Positions 8,443-18,400 of a DNA stretch of 45,662 bases are shown here, piece after piece. This DNA is from Longimicrobium sp. (GTDB lineage Bacteria > Gemmatimonadota > Gemmatimonadetes > Longimicrobiales > Longimicrobiaceae). A program made the translations under genes and the position numbers. The stretch spans positions 1 to 45,662 of the forward strand of contig NZ_DASVSF010000033.1 in assembly GCF_036388275.1 (NCBI RefSeq). The letters are read 5' to 3'. The notes under the pieces are model-generated. The model had not been told where the DNA came from, ran no database searches, and was given only the letters and a program-made list of their open reading frames with translations. Within the stretch, counting starts at the first letter, position 1; every line of letters starts with the position of its first letter.

Positions 8443-9990
8443 TCAGGGCAGGCGCCCGCCCTCCGGCGAAAGCCGCAGCACGCGCACCATGGCGAACTGC
8501 AGCGGGCGGGGAAGGCGGCCCACGTTGGGGGCCAGCCGGTCGAACAGGGCGGCGGGCCGCACGCGCGCCGGAAGCAGGTACAGCCCCGCGGGGAGCGCCG
8601 CCGCACACGCCGCCAGCACCCCCAGGAAGACGGCGCCGTGCCCCGCGCCCAGCGCTTCCAGCGCCAGGCGTACCCCCAGCGCCGCCGCGCCGACCACGGC
8701 GCCCAGCGCCACCCCGGGCGCCTGCACCCCCAGGAACTCCCCCCAGGTGCCGCCGGTGATGCGCAGGGCCAGCCCCGACATGGCCACGTACATGTAGGCG
8801 ATCCCGATGCTGATGCCCACGGCCACGCCGGTCACCCCCCAGCGCGTTCCCGCGATGCCCCCGGCCGCCACCAGCGCGGCGTAGACGAACTGCCGCCGCG
8901 TCTCCTCGCCCAGCCGGCCGCAGGCCGAGGTCACCGCCCCCGCCAGGTGGTAGACGGCGCGGAACAGCCCCGCCGCGCACAGCACCTGCAGCGCCGGAAC
9001 CATCCCCTCCCACCGCGGGCCGTAGAGCGCCGCGACCATGTGCGGCGCCGCGACGGCCATCCCCGCCATCACCGGCGCGGCGACGAGCGCGGTGAACTGC
9101 ACGGCGAGCAGGTAGCCCCGCCTGACGCGGGGCAGGTCCGACTGCACCTCGGCCAGGGCGGGAAAGAGCACGGCGTTGGTGGCCCCCCCCAGGTGCGTGA
9201 GCGGCAGCAGCATCAGCCCGTAGGCGCGGTTGTACAGGCCCAGCGCCCCGGGGCCCAGCACGCGCCCCACGATGGCGTTGTCGCCGTTGCGGGCGAAGTA
9301 GTTGACCACGGCGTTCAGGCTGGCCTTCGCCCCGTACCCCAGCAGGTCGCGCAGCTCGGCGCGGCCCAGCAGCGGGCGAACGGGGGGGCGGACGATGGCC
9401 AGCGCCATCGCGCTTTCCAGCCCCGTCTGGATCAGCGATCCCCACACCAGGCTCCACACGCCGAAGCCCGCCAGCGCCAGGGCGGTGACGGCGACGGCGT
9501 AGCCCACCAGGTAGCTCACCACGCTGACGGTGAAGAGGGGCACGGCCCGCATGTCGCGCTGAAGCAGGGCCCGGGGCACCACGCCGAACGCGCCCATCAC
9601 GAACAGCAGCGACAGCACGGCCAGCACGGCGGGAAGCTGCGGGCTCGCCAGCAGCACGCCCGCGAGCGGGGCCAGCAGGGCCACCAGGGCGGTGATGGCC
9701 AGCCCAAAGAGGAGCGATGCGGTGAAGGCGGTGCGAAGGTGGCGCCCGGTCAGGTCGCGCCGCTGCACGATGGCCGGCCCCAGCCCCAGGTCGGCCACCA
9801 GCGTGGCCAGGCCGGTGACCACCAGCGCCAGGGCCACCAGGCCGAAGTCGCGGGGCGGGAGCAGGCGGGCCAGCAGCACGCCGGTGGCGAACTGGAGAAA
9901 GCCCTGCACGAGGGAGGTGCCAAGACGCCACTGGGCGGCCGAAAGAGTTCGGGCGCCCAGTGTGCGCCCCGGAAGGGGCGGTTCGGTCAC
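8443..9990 (-). CDS. lipopolysaccharide/exopolysaccharide flippase (Wzx, MOP superfamily)
   Basis: This 515-residue protein has about 12-14 hydrophobic segments. The N-terminal part (QWRLGTSLVQGFLQFATGVLLARLLPPRDFGLVALA, shown here in pieces: ARLLPPRDFG and DLGLGPAIVQRRDLT) and the central block YFARNGDNAIVGRVLGPGALGLYNRAYG are hallmarks of the WzxC/RfbX-like group. It is predicted to flip undecaprenyl-diphosphate-linked repeat units across the inner membrane. The ATG is 25 bases after the initiating transferase stop. The C-terminal tail of about 40 residues is cytoplasmic and basic. Confidence 0.9.
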   Translation of the reverse strand: MTEPPLPGRTLGARTLSAAQWRLGTSLVQGFLQFATGVLLARLLPPRDFGLVALALVVTGLATLVADLGLGPAIVQRRDLTGRHLRTAFTASLLFGLAITALVALLAPLAGVLLASPQLPAVLAVLSLLFVMGAFGVVPRALLQRDMRAVPLFTVSVVSYLVGYAVAVTALALAGFGVWSLVWGSLIQTGLESAMALAIVRPPVRPLLGRAELRDLLGYGAKASLNAVVNYFARNGDNAIVGRVLGPGALGLYNRAYGLMLLPLTHLGGATNAVLFPALAEVQSDLPRVRRGYLLAVQFTALVAAPVMAGMAVAAPHMVAALYGPRWEGMVPALQVLCAAGLFRAVYHLAGAVTSACGRLGEETRRQFVYAALVAAGGIAGTRWGVTGVAVGISIGIAYMYVAMSGLALRITGGTWGEFLGVQAPGVALGAVVGAAALGVRLALEALGAGHGAVFLGVLAACAAALPAGLYLLPARVRPAALFDRLAPNVGRLPRPLQFAMVRVLRLSPEGGRLP

Positions 9991-10015
9991 GTGGTTTCGC
10001 GAAGGGGCGGGCCGG

Positions 10016-11608
10016 TCACGCGGCGCCGGTGCCGCGGAGCACGGTGGGCAGCGTGAGGGCCAGGATCTTCAGGTCCATGGTCATCGACCACTCGTCGATG
10101 TACTTGAGGTCCAGCGTCACCCAGTCGTCGAAGCCCAGGTTGCTGCGCCCGCTGACCTGCCACAGCCCGGTCATTCCCGGGGGCGCGCTGAACCGGCGCA
10201 TGAACCACGCCTGGTCGAACAGCTGCACGTCGCGCACGGCCATGGGGCGGGGCCCCACCAGCGACATCTCGCCCATCAGCACGTTCCACAGCTGCGGAAG
10301 CTCGTCGAGCGAGGTCTTGCGCAGCCAGCGGCCCACCGAGGTGACGCGCGGGTCGTCCTTGATCTTGAAGATCGGGCCGATCGCCTCGTTCTTGTCTTCC
10401 AGGTGCGCGATCAGCGCCTCGGCGTTGGGCACCATCGTGCGGAACTTGTACATCTTGAAGCGGCGCTTGTTCTGCCCGTAGCGCTCCTGCGCGAACAGCA
10501 CCGGCCCGCGGCTGGTGAGCTTGATGGCCAGCGCGATGCCGATCAGGAAGGGCGACAGCGCCAGCATCCCCATGGCCGCCCCCACGATGTCCACCGCCCG
10601 CTTGATGAGCACGCGGTGGTCGTCGCAGAAGGTCTTCATGGTCAGGAAGGGGAGCGCCCGGTCGTGCTCCAGCCGCGGCCGGGCCACCGACACCTGGAAG
10701 GCGTCCGCCAGGTACTTGCTTTCCACGCCCACCCGCGCGCACACCTCGATGGAGCGCTGGATCTCGGCGTAGCACGACTTCACGGGAAGGGCGATCAGCG
10801 CCTCGTCGACCACGTGGTGCATCAGCCAGTCTTCCAGGCCGTCCAGGCTGCACACCTTGGGCAGGTCCATCCGGGCGGCCAGCGCGTGGTCGTCGGAATC
10901 CACCCATCCCAGCAGCTCCACCCCGCCGTCCTTGCGCGACAGGATCTCGTCGCGCAGGCGCCGGGCGCGCGGCCCGCTGCCGATGATCAGCACGCGCCGG
11001 GGCACGTGCGTGCGCGCCGCCGAGTTGGCCAGCGCCCACACCGGCACGCGCACGGCCACGGCGATGGCGGCCGAGGCGAACCAGAACGCGGCCGCGGCGG
11101 GAATGCGGTACGGCCCCGCCAGCGTGGGCATCACGAAGCTCATGGCGATGAAGCTGCCCAGCCCCGTGGCGGCCACGATGCGGAGGATGGCGTGCCGGCG
11201 GTTGGGCGCCACGTGCGCGTCGTACACGCCGGCCATGGAGAACAGCCGCGGCCACAGCAGGGCGAACAGCCCGGCCAGCAGCGCATGGCGGATGGTGATC
11301 TGAAGCTTGAGCACCTCGTTCAGCCCGCCGGGCATGGTGCCCAGCGCCGTGCCGATCCACACCGCCAGCAGCAGCCCCACGCACACGAAGGTGTCCACCG
11401 TCCGCTGCACTTCGGTGGGAAGCGCGGGAGCGCGCGAGGGCAGCATCGTGGGCGCCGCCGACACCGTGAGCGTGGGCGGCACGGGCACCGACGCGGGCTC
11501 GTGGATGACGGGAACGGCCGGGGCTTCGCGCGGAACTTCACGCGGGGGGCCGATTTCGGGCGATCCCCGGAGGGTGGTGCCCTCGAGGGCGATGATGCTA
11601 CGCTGCAT
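10016..11608 (-). CDS. initiating sugar-phosphate transferase (WcaJ/WbaP-type polyprenyl glycosylphosphotransferase)
   Basis: This 530-residue protein starts polymer synthesis by moving a sugar-1-phosphate onto undecaprenyl phosphate. It has four N-terminal membrane segments, a Rossmann-like CoA_binding_3 domain (RRVLIIGSGPRARRL), a fifth hydrophobic segment, and the catalytic bac_transf domain with FKMYKFRTMV, DPRVTSVGRWLRKTSLDELPQLWNVL, MSLVGPRP and PGMTGLWQVSGR. The ATG at 11608 was chosen because TAGGA lies six bases upstream. A TTG 54 bases further up gives 18 extra residues with poor similarity. It is the first gene after a 477-bp non-coding stretch and probably begins a transcript of its own. 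Confidence 0.93.
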   Translation of the reverse strand: MQRSIIALEGTTLRGSPEIGPPREVPREAPAVPVIHEPASVPVPPTLTVSAAPTMLPSRAPALPTEVQRTVDTFVCVGLLLAVWIGTALGTMPGGLNEVLKLQITIRHALLAGLFALLWPRLFSMAGVYDAHVAPNRRHAILRIVAATGLGSFIAMSFVMPTLAGPYRIPAAAAFWFASAAIAVAVRVPVWALANSAARTHVPRRVLIIGSGPRARRLRDEILSRKDGGVELLGWVDSDDHALAARMDLPKVCSLDGLEDWLMHHVVDEALIALPVKSCYAEIQRSIEVCARVGVESKYLADAFQVSVARPRLEHDRALPFLTMKTFCDDHRVLIKRAVDIVGAAMGMLALSPFLIGIALAIKLTSRGPVLFAQERYGQNKRRFKMYKFRTMVPNAEALIAHLEDKNEAIGPIFKIKDDPRVTSVGRWLRKTSLDELPQLWNVLMGEMSLVGPRPMAVRDVQLFDQAWFMRRFSAPPGMTGLWQVSGRSNLGFDDWVTLDLKYIDEWSMTMDLKILALTLPTVLRGTGAA

Positions 11609-11755
11609 GGCTTGTCCTACCACCTTCGGCGGCTGGGCTGTCTTGGCGATCCCCTGCGCCAACCAAGACCCCTGGCTCTGCGGCCCCGCCTCGCGGCGGG
11701 AGTGCTATTGTCGGGTGCTGCACGGCCCGGAAGCCCCAGGCCGCTATCAAAGCGA

Positions 11756-11763
11756 ATTCTATA
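11756..11763 (-). promoter_or_regulatory. possible -10 element for the initiating transferase
   Basis: The minus strand reads TATAGAAT here, about 150 bases before the ATG, in the most AT-rich patch of the gap. No good -35 hexamer is present at 16-18 bases. Instead the 5-6-5 inverted repeat at 11771-11786 sits over that position, consistent with an activator- or repressor-controlled promoter. Confidence 0.3.
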
Positions 11764-11770
11764 CCACCGG

Positions 11771-11786
11771 GGCACCTGTTTGTGCC
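11771..11786. promoter_or_regulatory. inverted repeat GGCAC-N6-GTGCC
   Basis: The site reads GGCACCTGTTTGTGCC: perfect 5-base arms around a 6-base centre, immediately upstream (on the minus strand) of the TATAGAAT candidate. Its size and place fit a dimeric regulator's operator. The binding protein is unknown. Confidence 0.3.
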
Positions 11787-12024
11787 CTCTCGTCCTGATC
11801 TGGGAACGAGTTAGCCCGGCGTGGGGCGCATTGAGGCAGGTGCGGATGTTCCCCAACTCTGTCGCCGCCGGAAGCGTCGGCACGCCGAGGCGCGGAGGGA
11901 ACGGAGGGGGCTTCCCCCGGCCCCGTCGTTTCGGCCGACGTTCCCCAGTATGTACGGAAATCACGCGAAACGCCAGCATTCGCGCAGAATCCCCGGCATG
12001 TCCCTCGATCGCGCAGAACGGCGG

Positions 12025-12055
12025 AGGAGCAGCGGACGGCCTGTCCCCTGCTCCT
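12025..12055 (-). terminator. hairpin after the tyrosine kinase gene
   Basis: The arms AGGAGCAG and CTGCTCCT, extended inward by GGAC/GTCC with a bulge, form a stem 30 bases downstream of the kinase stop. There is no T run on the minus strand, so it may act as a partial terminator or 3'-end stabiliser between the export genes and the assembly genes. Confidence 0.35.
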
Positions 12056-12085
12056 CTTCTCTGCCTAGACCGGTACTTTTCGCTG

Positions 12086-14521
12086 TCAGGCCACCCGGGC
12101 GTAGTAGGCGCGACCCTCTTCGTACCACCTGTAGGCGGGGTCGTAGTCGCGGTCGCGGTCGGGGACGATGTCGTTCAGCACCGTGCCCACGGTGGGCATG
12201 CGCGCCCGCCGGCACTGCTCGGCGGCGTGCACCACCGCCTCGAAGGGGGTGACGCCCGCGCGCGACACCAGCAGGGTGGCGTCGGCGCACGCGCCCAGCA
12301 CGGCCGCGTCGGCGAACAGGTTCAGCGGGGGCGAGTCCAGCACCACGATGAAGTACTTTTCGCGCAGCCACTCCATCAGCACCTGGATGCGCGGCGACCC
12401 CAGCAGCTGCACCGGGTCGGGCGGCAGGTGCCCGGCGGGGATGTAGTGAAGCTGCCGCCCCTCGCCCACGTTCACCAGCTGCACCACGTCGGCCAGGGGC
12501 GCGGTGCCCGCCAGCAGGTCCGAGAGCCCCGGGGTGCCCCCGCCGCCCTCGGGCGCGGGCGCTCCCCGGCGCAGGTCGGCGTCGATCAGCAGCACCCGCA
12601 GCCCGCGCTGCGCCAGCGTAGAGGCCAGCCCCGCCGCCGTGGTCGTCTTTCCGTCTCCCGGCAGCGGGCTGGTGACCAGCACCGCCCGCACGTCCTCGCC
12701 CGGCTTCAGGAAGAGCAGGTTGCGGTACAGCCACTCGTACGAATCGGCCGTGGCGGTGGGCGCGCCCGCGGGAAGCGAGGGCATCAGCGACGCGATGCCC
12801 GCGGTGGGCACCAGGGCCCGGCCCGCGTGCGACTCGGCTGCGCGCCCGGGACGAAGCATCCGCCGCATCCCCCGCAGCGCCTTCTTGCCGGGGGAAAGGG
12901 TGGCGCCCATCCGCGGCACCCATCCCAGGACGGGGAACCCGGTGGCGGCCTGCAGGTCGTCGCGGGTGTGCACCGACACATCGGCGTACTCGCGGGCGAA
13001 GGCGATGCCCACGCCCAGCAGCATGCCGAAGATGGCCAGCACCCCGGCGATCAGGGGCGTGCTCCCGTTGGACGGCTTGGAGGGGAGCGTCGCCGGGTCC
13101 ACCACCACCGCGCCCGGCTCGTCCACCGCCTCGGCCACCTCGGCCTCCTTCAGCCGCGCCTGCAGCTGGCCGTACAATCCGCCCAGCACGTCCGTCTGCC
13201 GGCTCAGCCGCGCGAGCTCCACCTCCTGGGCGGGAATGCGGTCCATCCGCGCCCCGAACGATCCCAGGCTGGCGTCGATGGAGGCCACCTGGTTGCCCAG
13301 CCCCTGCACGTACGTGTTCACGATCCCGCCCAGCTGTCCCTCCAGCTGCTCGATGCGCTGGGTGAGGAGCTGCACGTCGGGGTCGGCGGCGGTGCGGGTG
13401 CGCATCATCGTCGCGCGCTCGTTCTCCAGCTGCGCGATCTGGGTGATCAGCTGCGTGGCGGTCTCGTTGCGCAGCAGGGTGGGGAACGCCGTCAGGTTGC
13501 GATACGGCGACGAGGCGCCCGGGCCGGTGGACGAGCGGGCCTGCGCGATGCTGCGGGCCAGCGCCGAGCGCTCGGCCTCCAGCGCGTTGCGCTGGGCCTG
13601 CAGCTGCGCCTGCTGCGTCACCTGGGTGCTGGCCTCCACCGGCAGGGCCACCACGCCCTCGCGCTCGCGGAACGCCTGCAGCCGCTGCTCGGCCGCGGTG
13701 AGCTGGCCGCGCAGCGTGTCTACCTGGGCCCGCAGGAACTGCACGGTGCTGCGCGCCTCGCTGCCGTGCATGTCGCGCCGCAGCTCGGTATAGCGCGCCG
13801 CCAGCGCATTGGGAACGTCGCGGGCCAGCGCCGGGTCCGACGAGCGGTAGGCGACGTGCACGACGTCGGCATCTTCCGCCGGCTGCGAGATGTCCAGCTG
13901 GTCGGCCACGGCTTCGGCGGCGCCCTCGCGCGTGCCGATGGCGACGGTGAACTCGGGGTGGTCCACGGCCTCGGGGGCCAGGATGAGCTGCCCGCCCGGC
14001 ACCTGCATGGGCGTGCCGGCGCTGGTGCGTCCGATCACCTTGCCGTCGGCGTTGCGGGCCTCGAACTCGCCGTACGCCTGCTTGACGAAGGTGATCGTGG
14101 CCGTATCGGCCTCCCGGTTCAGCCGAATGCCCGAAAGCACCTGGCTGCGCGGCACCCCCTCGGGCTTCACCACCGAAACGCGGAGCTCCAGCGAATCGGC
14201 GACGGCGCGGGCCAGCAGGCGGCTGCGGAGCAGCTCCATCTCCGTGGCCATCCGTCCCTTCTGGTCCGTCACTTCGTTCCCCAGCACTCGCGCCACCCGC
14301 TCGCGGTTGTCGTCGACCACGATCGTGGCCGTCGCCTCGTACTCGGGGCGGCTGCGGGAAACGAGAAGCAGCCCCAGCGCCAACCCCACGGCCGTGCAGG
14401 CGCCGATCAGCAGGCGGTGGCGCTTCACCATTCCCCAGAGCTCGCGCACCTTCACGGGCTCGGGCGCGGGGGGAACGTACGGCGGCGGCGCCACCTGCCC
14501 CGGCAGCATCAAGGGTTCCAT
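12086..14521 (-). CDS. polysaccharide co-polymerase / BY-type tyrosine autokinase (Wzc-like)
   Basis: This 811-residue inner-membrane protein controls chain length and export of Wzy-made polymers. It has a Wzz domain with a first membrane helix near residues 35-56, a long periplasmic coiled-coil region with the GNVR-like zone, and a second helix (LIAGVLAIFGMLLGVG) near 490-515. The cytoplasmic kinase domain has Walker A SPLPGDGKTTTA at about 617-628, Walker A' VLLIDADLRRG and Walker B FIVVLDSPP. The C-terminus ends in a tyrosine cluster (YDPAYRWYEEGRAYYARVA, five Tyr), the autophosphorylation site. Kinase and Wzz parts are fused, as in Proteobacteria. It starts 6 bases after the Wza-like stop. 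Confidence 0.94.
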   Translation of the reverse strand: MEPLMLPGQVAPPPYVPPAPEPVKVRELWGMVKRHRLLIGACTAVGLALGLLLVSRSRPEYEATATIVVDDNRERVARVLGNEVTDQKGRMATEMELLRSRLLARAVADSLELRVSVVKPEGVPRSQVLSGIRLNREADTATITFVKQAYGEFEARNADGKVIGRTSAGTPMQVPGGQLILAPEAVDHPEFTVAIGTREGAAEAVADQLDISQPAEDADVVHVAYRSSDPALARDVPNALAARYTELRRDMHGSEARSTVQFLRAQVDTLRGQLTAAEQRLQAFREREGVVALPVEASTQVTQQAQLQAQRNALEAERSALARSIAQARSSTGPGASSPYRNLTAFPTLLRNETATQLITQIAQLENERATMMRTRTAADPDVQLLTQRIEQLEGQLGGIVNTYVQGLGNQVASIDASLGSFGARMDRIPAQEVELARLSRQTDVLGGLYGQLQARLKEAEVAEAVDEPGAVVVDPATLPSKPSNGSTPLIAGVLAIFGMLLGVGIAFAREYADVSVHTRDDLQAATGFPVLGWVPRMGATLSPGKKALRGMRRMLRPGRAAESHAGRALVPTAGIASLMPSLPAGAPTATADSYEWLYRNLLFLKPGEDVRAVLVTSPLPGDGKTTTAAGLASTLAQRGLRVLLIDADLRRGAPAPEGGGGTPGLSDLLAGTAPLADVVQLVNVGEGRQLHYIPAGHLPPDPVQLLGSPRIQVLMEWLREKYFIVVLDSPPLNLFADAAVLGACADATLLVSRAGVTPFEAVVHAAEQCRRARMPTVGTVLNDIVPDRDRDYDPAYRWYEEGRAYYARVA

Positions 14522-14527
14522 CTGTTC

Positions 14528-15253
14528 CTACCTGGTGCCGAAGGCGATGATCAGGCTCACCACGCCGGTGATGGCGGCGGTGACTACGCCCGTGTTGCGG
14601 CTGATCCAGCTGCGCTGGTCCACGTAAATCTGGTCGCCCGAGCGGATGGACGCGCCCGCGATGGGGGTGTTGGCCTCGAGCTTCACGGGAAGCCGCACTC
14701 CGTCGCGGATGAGCACCACGCGGTTGGGGCTGCCGTCGGTGGTGGTGCCTCCCGCCAGCGCCAGCGCGTCGGACACCGTCATCGTGGGGTCCACCGGATA
14801 CAGCCCCGGGTTGCGCACGGCCCCCAGCACCTGCACGCGGCGCAGCAGCGTGACCTCGATGGACGGGCTCTGCAGGAAGCGCGAGAACGCCTGGGTGATG
14901 CGCGTCTTGATCTCGGCGGGCTGCTCGCCGGCCACGTGGATGTTGCCCACGCGGGGCAGCACCACGTCGCCGTCCTCGTTGACGGTGTAGTCGCCGGACA
15001 TCTCTGCCTCGCGCCAGATGCGCAGGCGCACGATGTCGCCCTGCCGCAGCGGGTCGGGGCCCTGGTTCAGCAGCGCCGCCGTCACCTCGGGCGGCGGGCC
15101 CTCGTCGGGCATCACGGTGGGCCCGACGGTGGCCGGCGGCGGCGTTCCCTCGGGCGGCACGGCGAAGACGCCGCACGCGGCCAGCGAAGCGGCCAGTGCG
15201 CAGGAAGAAGCGAGCATCACTGCCAGGCGGCGGATGCGGTCAGGAGCAGGCAT
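14528..15253 (-). CDS. polysaccharide export lipoprotein (Wza-like, Poly_export/SLBB)
   Basis: This 241-residue outer-membrane export protein is the first gene of the exopolysaccharide operon. A lipoprotein signal (RRLAVMLASSCALAAS) ends in the lipobox L-A-A-C with Cys27. It is followed by the Poly_export domain (LRQGDIVRLRIW...YTVNEDGDVVLPRVGNI, GEQPAEI) and one SLBB domain (VLGAVRNPGLYPVD...SDALALAGG). The last 25 residues include a hydrophobic segment (TGVVTAAITGVVSLIIAF) that may be the membrane-spanning helix of the Wza C-terminus. It is shorter than E. coli Wza (379 residues). The ATG was chosen for the signal peptide; the Shine-Dalgarno is weak. Confidence 0.92.
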   Translation of the reverse strand: MPAPDRIRRLAVMLASSCALAASLAACGVFAVPPEGTPPPATVGPTVMPDEGPPPEVTAALLNQGPDPLRQGDIVRLRIWREAEMSGDYTVNEDGDVVLPRVGNIHVAGEQPAEIKTRITQAFSRFLQSPSIEVTLLRRVQVLGAVRNPGLYPVDPTMTVSDALALAGGTTTDGSPNRVVLIRDGVRLPVKLEANTPIAGASIRSGDQIYVDQRSWISRNTGVVTAAITGVVSLIIAFGTR

Positions 15254-15345
15254 GGTTACGGCGTTTTGAGGCTCGGGCACCCCCGCGCGAGGGCTTCCGG
15301 GATGGAAAAAGATGGCTTTCGCGCGGGAACCGCAGGCACGGCCGG

Positions 15346-15361
15346 TGCAAGCAAGGTGCCA
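15346..15361 (-). promoter_or_regulatory. sigma-54 promoter of the EPS operon
   Basis: On the minus strand the sequence is TGGCACCTTGCTTGCA: a perfect -24 TGGCAC, five bases, and a perfect -12 TTGCA, with the invariant GG and GC ten bases apart. Transcription would start near 15334, leaving a leader of about 80 bases before the Wza-like ATG. Sigma-54 promoters need an enhancer-binding AAA+ activator; none is encoded in this window. Confidence 0.75.
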
Positions 15362-15492
15362 CATCGAGTAGTACCAGATGGCTCTGCTCCTGGTCGAGCT
15401 GCAACGCACGTCGTCCAGCGTTGGGGCGCTTCGGCGCGACGACACTGGCGTTTCGCGCGTAGGGCGTGCATTTTGGGCAGACCTCAATCTCC

Positions 15493-18400
15493 ATGGGCGC
15501 GCCGCGCCCGCAGTGCCCCGACTCCCGAACCACGCCACCGCACGTGTTCAGCCGCTCTCCCGCCCAGCCCTCGCCCGCGGCCGGCGCCCGCGACCCCCTG
15601 CCTCGCTTCGTGCAGCAGGCCGAGTCGCTCCGTGAATCGGGAGACCTGGACCGCGCCGAGGAGATGCTCGTCCGCGGCCTGCGCGATCACGGCGGCGACC
15701 CGCGCGCGCGGGCGGCGCTGGCGCGGGTGCTGGCCGACCGCGGCGACACCGAGCGGGCTGAGGGCGTGTGGCGCGACGTGCTGGGGCTGGACCCCGACTA
15801 CGTGCCCGCCCTGCGCGCGCTGGCCGACATCAGCGAGGCCGCGGGCCGGCGCGACGAGGCCATGGGCTTCTTCCGCCGCCTGATTCGCGTGGAGAACGCG
15901 GGCTTCGACTTCGGCCACGCGGGGCAGGAGGCGCAGCCCGCCGCCAGCGATCCCTTTGCGGCGTCGCCCGCGTCGTCGGCCGCGGCGAACGTCCCGGCCG
16001 ACCCCGCCATCGACCCGGATGCCGATCCGGCCGAGGTGCTGCGCGCGGCCTCCCGCGCCTGGGAAGCGGAGCGCGCCGCGACGGGCGACGAGCCGTCCGC
16101 TGATGCCATCCCCTCGTTCACCCCCGACGAGCGGGAAGTGGAGCAGGCCGGCGCGCCGCTGTCGTTCACCCCGGACGACGTGGATGCCAGGCATTCCCAC
16201 GTCCGTCCGTCGTTCACCGGCGACGAGCCCGCTGCCGCGCCTCCCCCCGCCACGCTCGCGTTCACGGCGGACGAGCAGGACGTGGCGCACTCGGGCGCGG
16301 CTCCGTCGTTCGCGGCCGACGAGCCGGACGCGGTGCAGGGGCGGTTCAGCCAGGGGGACGATCCGACCTCCGGACAGTCCCGCGAGGCCTTCGCCGCGCC
16401 GTCGTTCAGCGCGGACGAGCCGGATGCGGCGCAGGGGCGGTTCAGCCAGGGGGATGACCCGACCTCCGGGCAGTCCCGGGATGCCTTCGTGGCGCCGTCG
16501 TTCACGGCTGATGGCCCGCATGCGGAGCAGTCGCCGTTCATGCGCGCGGCCGATCCGTCGCCCCAGGCCCACGACGTTGCTCCCGTGCCCATCGCCTTCC
16601 ACGCCGACGCGGCGCTGCAGGGCGCGGTCGGCGATTCCGCGGATTTCGCCGAGGCGGAGTTCGACGAGTGGGACGACGACGAGGCGCTCGCCGGCTTCGA
16701 CATCGTCTTCATGGATGAGGACGATGTCGCCGAGGCCGAGGTGGAGGAGACCGTCGCCGCCGCGCCGCTCACGTCCGAGCCCCTGGACGAAGCCGTGGTG
16801 GTGGACGCGGCCCCGCTCGCGTCCGAGCCCGTGGACGAAGCCGCGTCCGACGAAGCACCGGACGCCGCGGCGGTGATCGAGGCGGTCGCAAGCGCGGAAG
16901 GCGTCGACGAGTCCGCCTGGTCCGACGAGTCGTTCGCCCCCGCCGAATCCAGCGCCGTGGATGCGACTGAGACGATCGAGGCCGTGGAAGGGATCGACGA
17001 AGCCGCGTGGTCCGACGAAGCCTTTGCGCCCGCCGAGGCTGGCGAGGACGGCTTCGGCCCCGGCTTCGAGCTTCCCGCGATTCCAGTGGCGGAGCCCGCG
17101 GCCTTCGAAGAGGTGGCCGAATCGGACGAGGCATTGGATGCCGTCGCCGAGGAAGGCTCCACGACCGGAGTGGCCGACGCGGATGAGGCCGTCGATGCCG
17201 ACGTGAACGCGGGGGCTTTCGCCGAAGCGGCCGAGCCCGTTAGCGCCGCGGCGGATGCGGATGCGTTCCCGGGCGGCATCACTGAAGCGGACGAGCCCAT
17301 TAGCGCTACAACGGATGCGTATGCGTTCGCGGGCGGCATCCCCGACGCGGACGAGCCCGTCAGCGCCGCGGCGGATGCGGATGCGTACGCGGGCGGCATC
17401 GTTGAAGCGGACGAGCCCGTCAGCGCCGCTGTGGATGCGGACGCGTTCGCGGGCGGCAGCGCCGGCGCGGATGACACCGTGAGCGCTGCGGAAGACGTGG
17501 CCGCCACGGCGGATGCAATGGATGCAGTCGAAGCATCCGCCGCCGAGCCCGAGCCCGAGCCGATTGCCGACTGGCTGCGCGCCATCGACGATGCCGATCC
17601 CACGATCGCCGTTGTCCCTGCGCCGTACGTGGCTGCGCCGGATGAGGACGATCGGGCGGACGAAGTGGACCTCGCGGAGGCGGTGGACTACGGCGACGAG
17701 GTCGATCCCGCCGCCGCCGTGGACTTCGCCGATCTCTCCGCTCCCATCGGGGCCAACGTGGAGCCGGTGGATGTTTCCGCGACGTGGGATGTGGCCGTGC
17801 AATCGCTGGGTACGTCCACGATGGCACACACTTCGGACGCGGATCAGCCCGGGGACCATGAGCCTGCCGCCCCGGTGGACTTCGCGGACCACGCCGAGCC
17901 GATCGGCGCGCACGTAGAGCCGATGGATGCGTCCGTGACGGCGGACGTGGACGTGGGGTCGGTAGGTCCGTCCACGCTGGCAGACACTTCGGATGCGGAT
18001 CAGCCGGGAGAGCCTGCGGCCGGCTACGTGTTCGACGACGTGGTCGCCGGCGATCCGGAAGCGCTGGATGCCGTGGAAGCCTACGCGGCTCCCGCGGCGG
18101 ATGAGGATGCGGAACTCGAGCAGCCCGTGGACGTCGGCACCGCCGCGCCGGATGCGCCTCCCGTGGACGCAGGCGGTTGGCCCACGCGGGCCAGGCTGCC
18201 GCACGGGGTGACACTGGACCCGGAGCCATCGCCTCTCGCTGCCCCGTCCGAGCCGCCGGCTCCCATCGCGACGCCCCAGGCCCGTCCGGCGCCGGCGCGT
18301 CCGGCTGCTTCGCTGGCGAATCCGGAGGCGCGCCCCGCGGACGCTCCCAACTTCCCGCCCGCGCTTCCGCCGGACCCCGCGGTGGCGCGCGCCTGGTTCG

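Larger units (their letters stand above)
11609..12085. other. 477-bp intergenic region inside the EPS locus
   Basis: No convincing gene is present. It holds a hairpin just after the kinase gene (12025-12055), a G-rich/C-rich short hairpin near 11905-11918, a 16-bp inverted repeat (11771-11786) and an AT-rich TATAGAAT (11756-11763) on the strand of the initiating transferase. Local GC content is lower around 11740-11790, as expected for a promoter. Confidence 0.5.

Noticed and set aside
11609..11662. Upstream TTG start giving an 18-residue longer initiating transferase
   Set aside because: The extra residues show no family similarity and the downstream ATG has a better ribosome site (TAGGA at six bases).
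11771..11786. GGCAC-N6-GTGCC as a sigma-54 promoter for the initiating transferase
   Set aside because: On the minus strand the GC doublet falls one base off the required spacing and TTGC is absent.
9692..15883. A very long open frame on the plus strand opposite the EPS operon
   Set aside because: Its translation is His/Gln/Arg/Gly-rich without domains and lies antisense to well-supported genes. It is a by-product of third-position GC bias.
17221..17508. Intergenic or CRISPR-like direct repeats
   Set aside because: The 60-bp units keep the reading frame and codon bias of the surrounding protein, so they are protein-level repeats.
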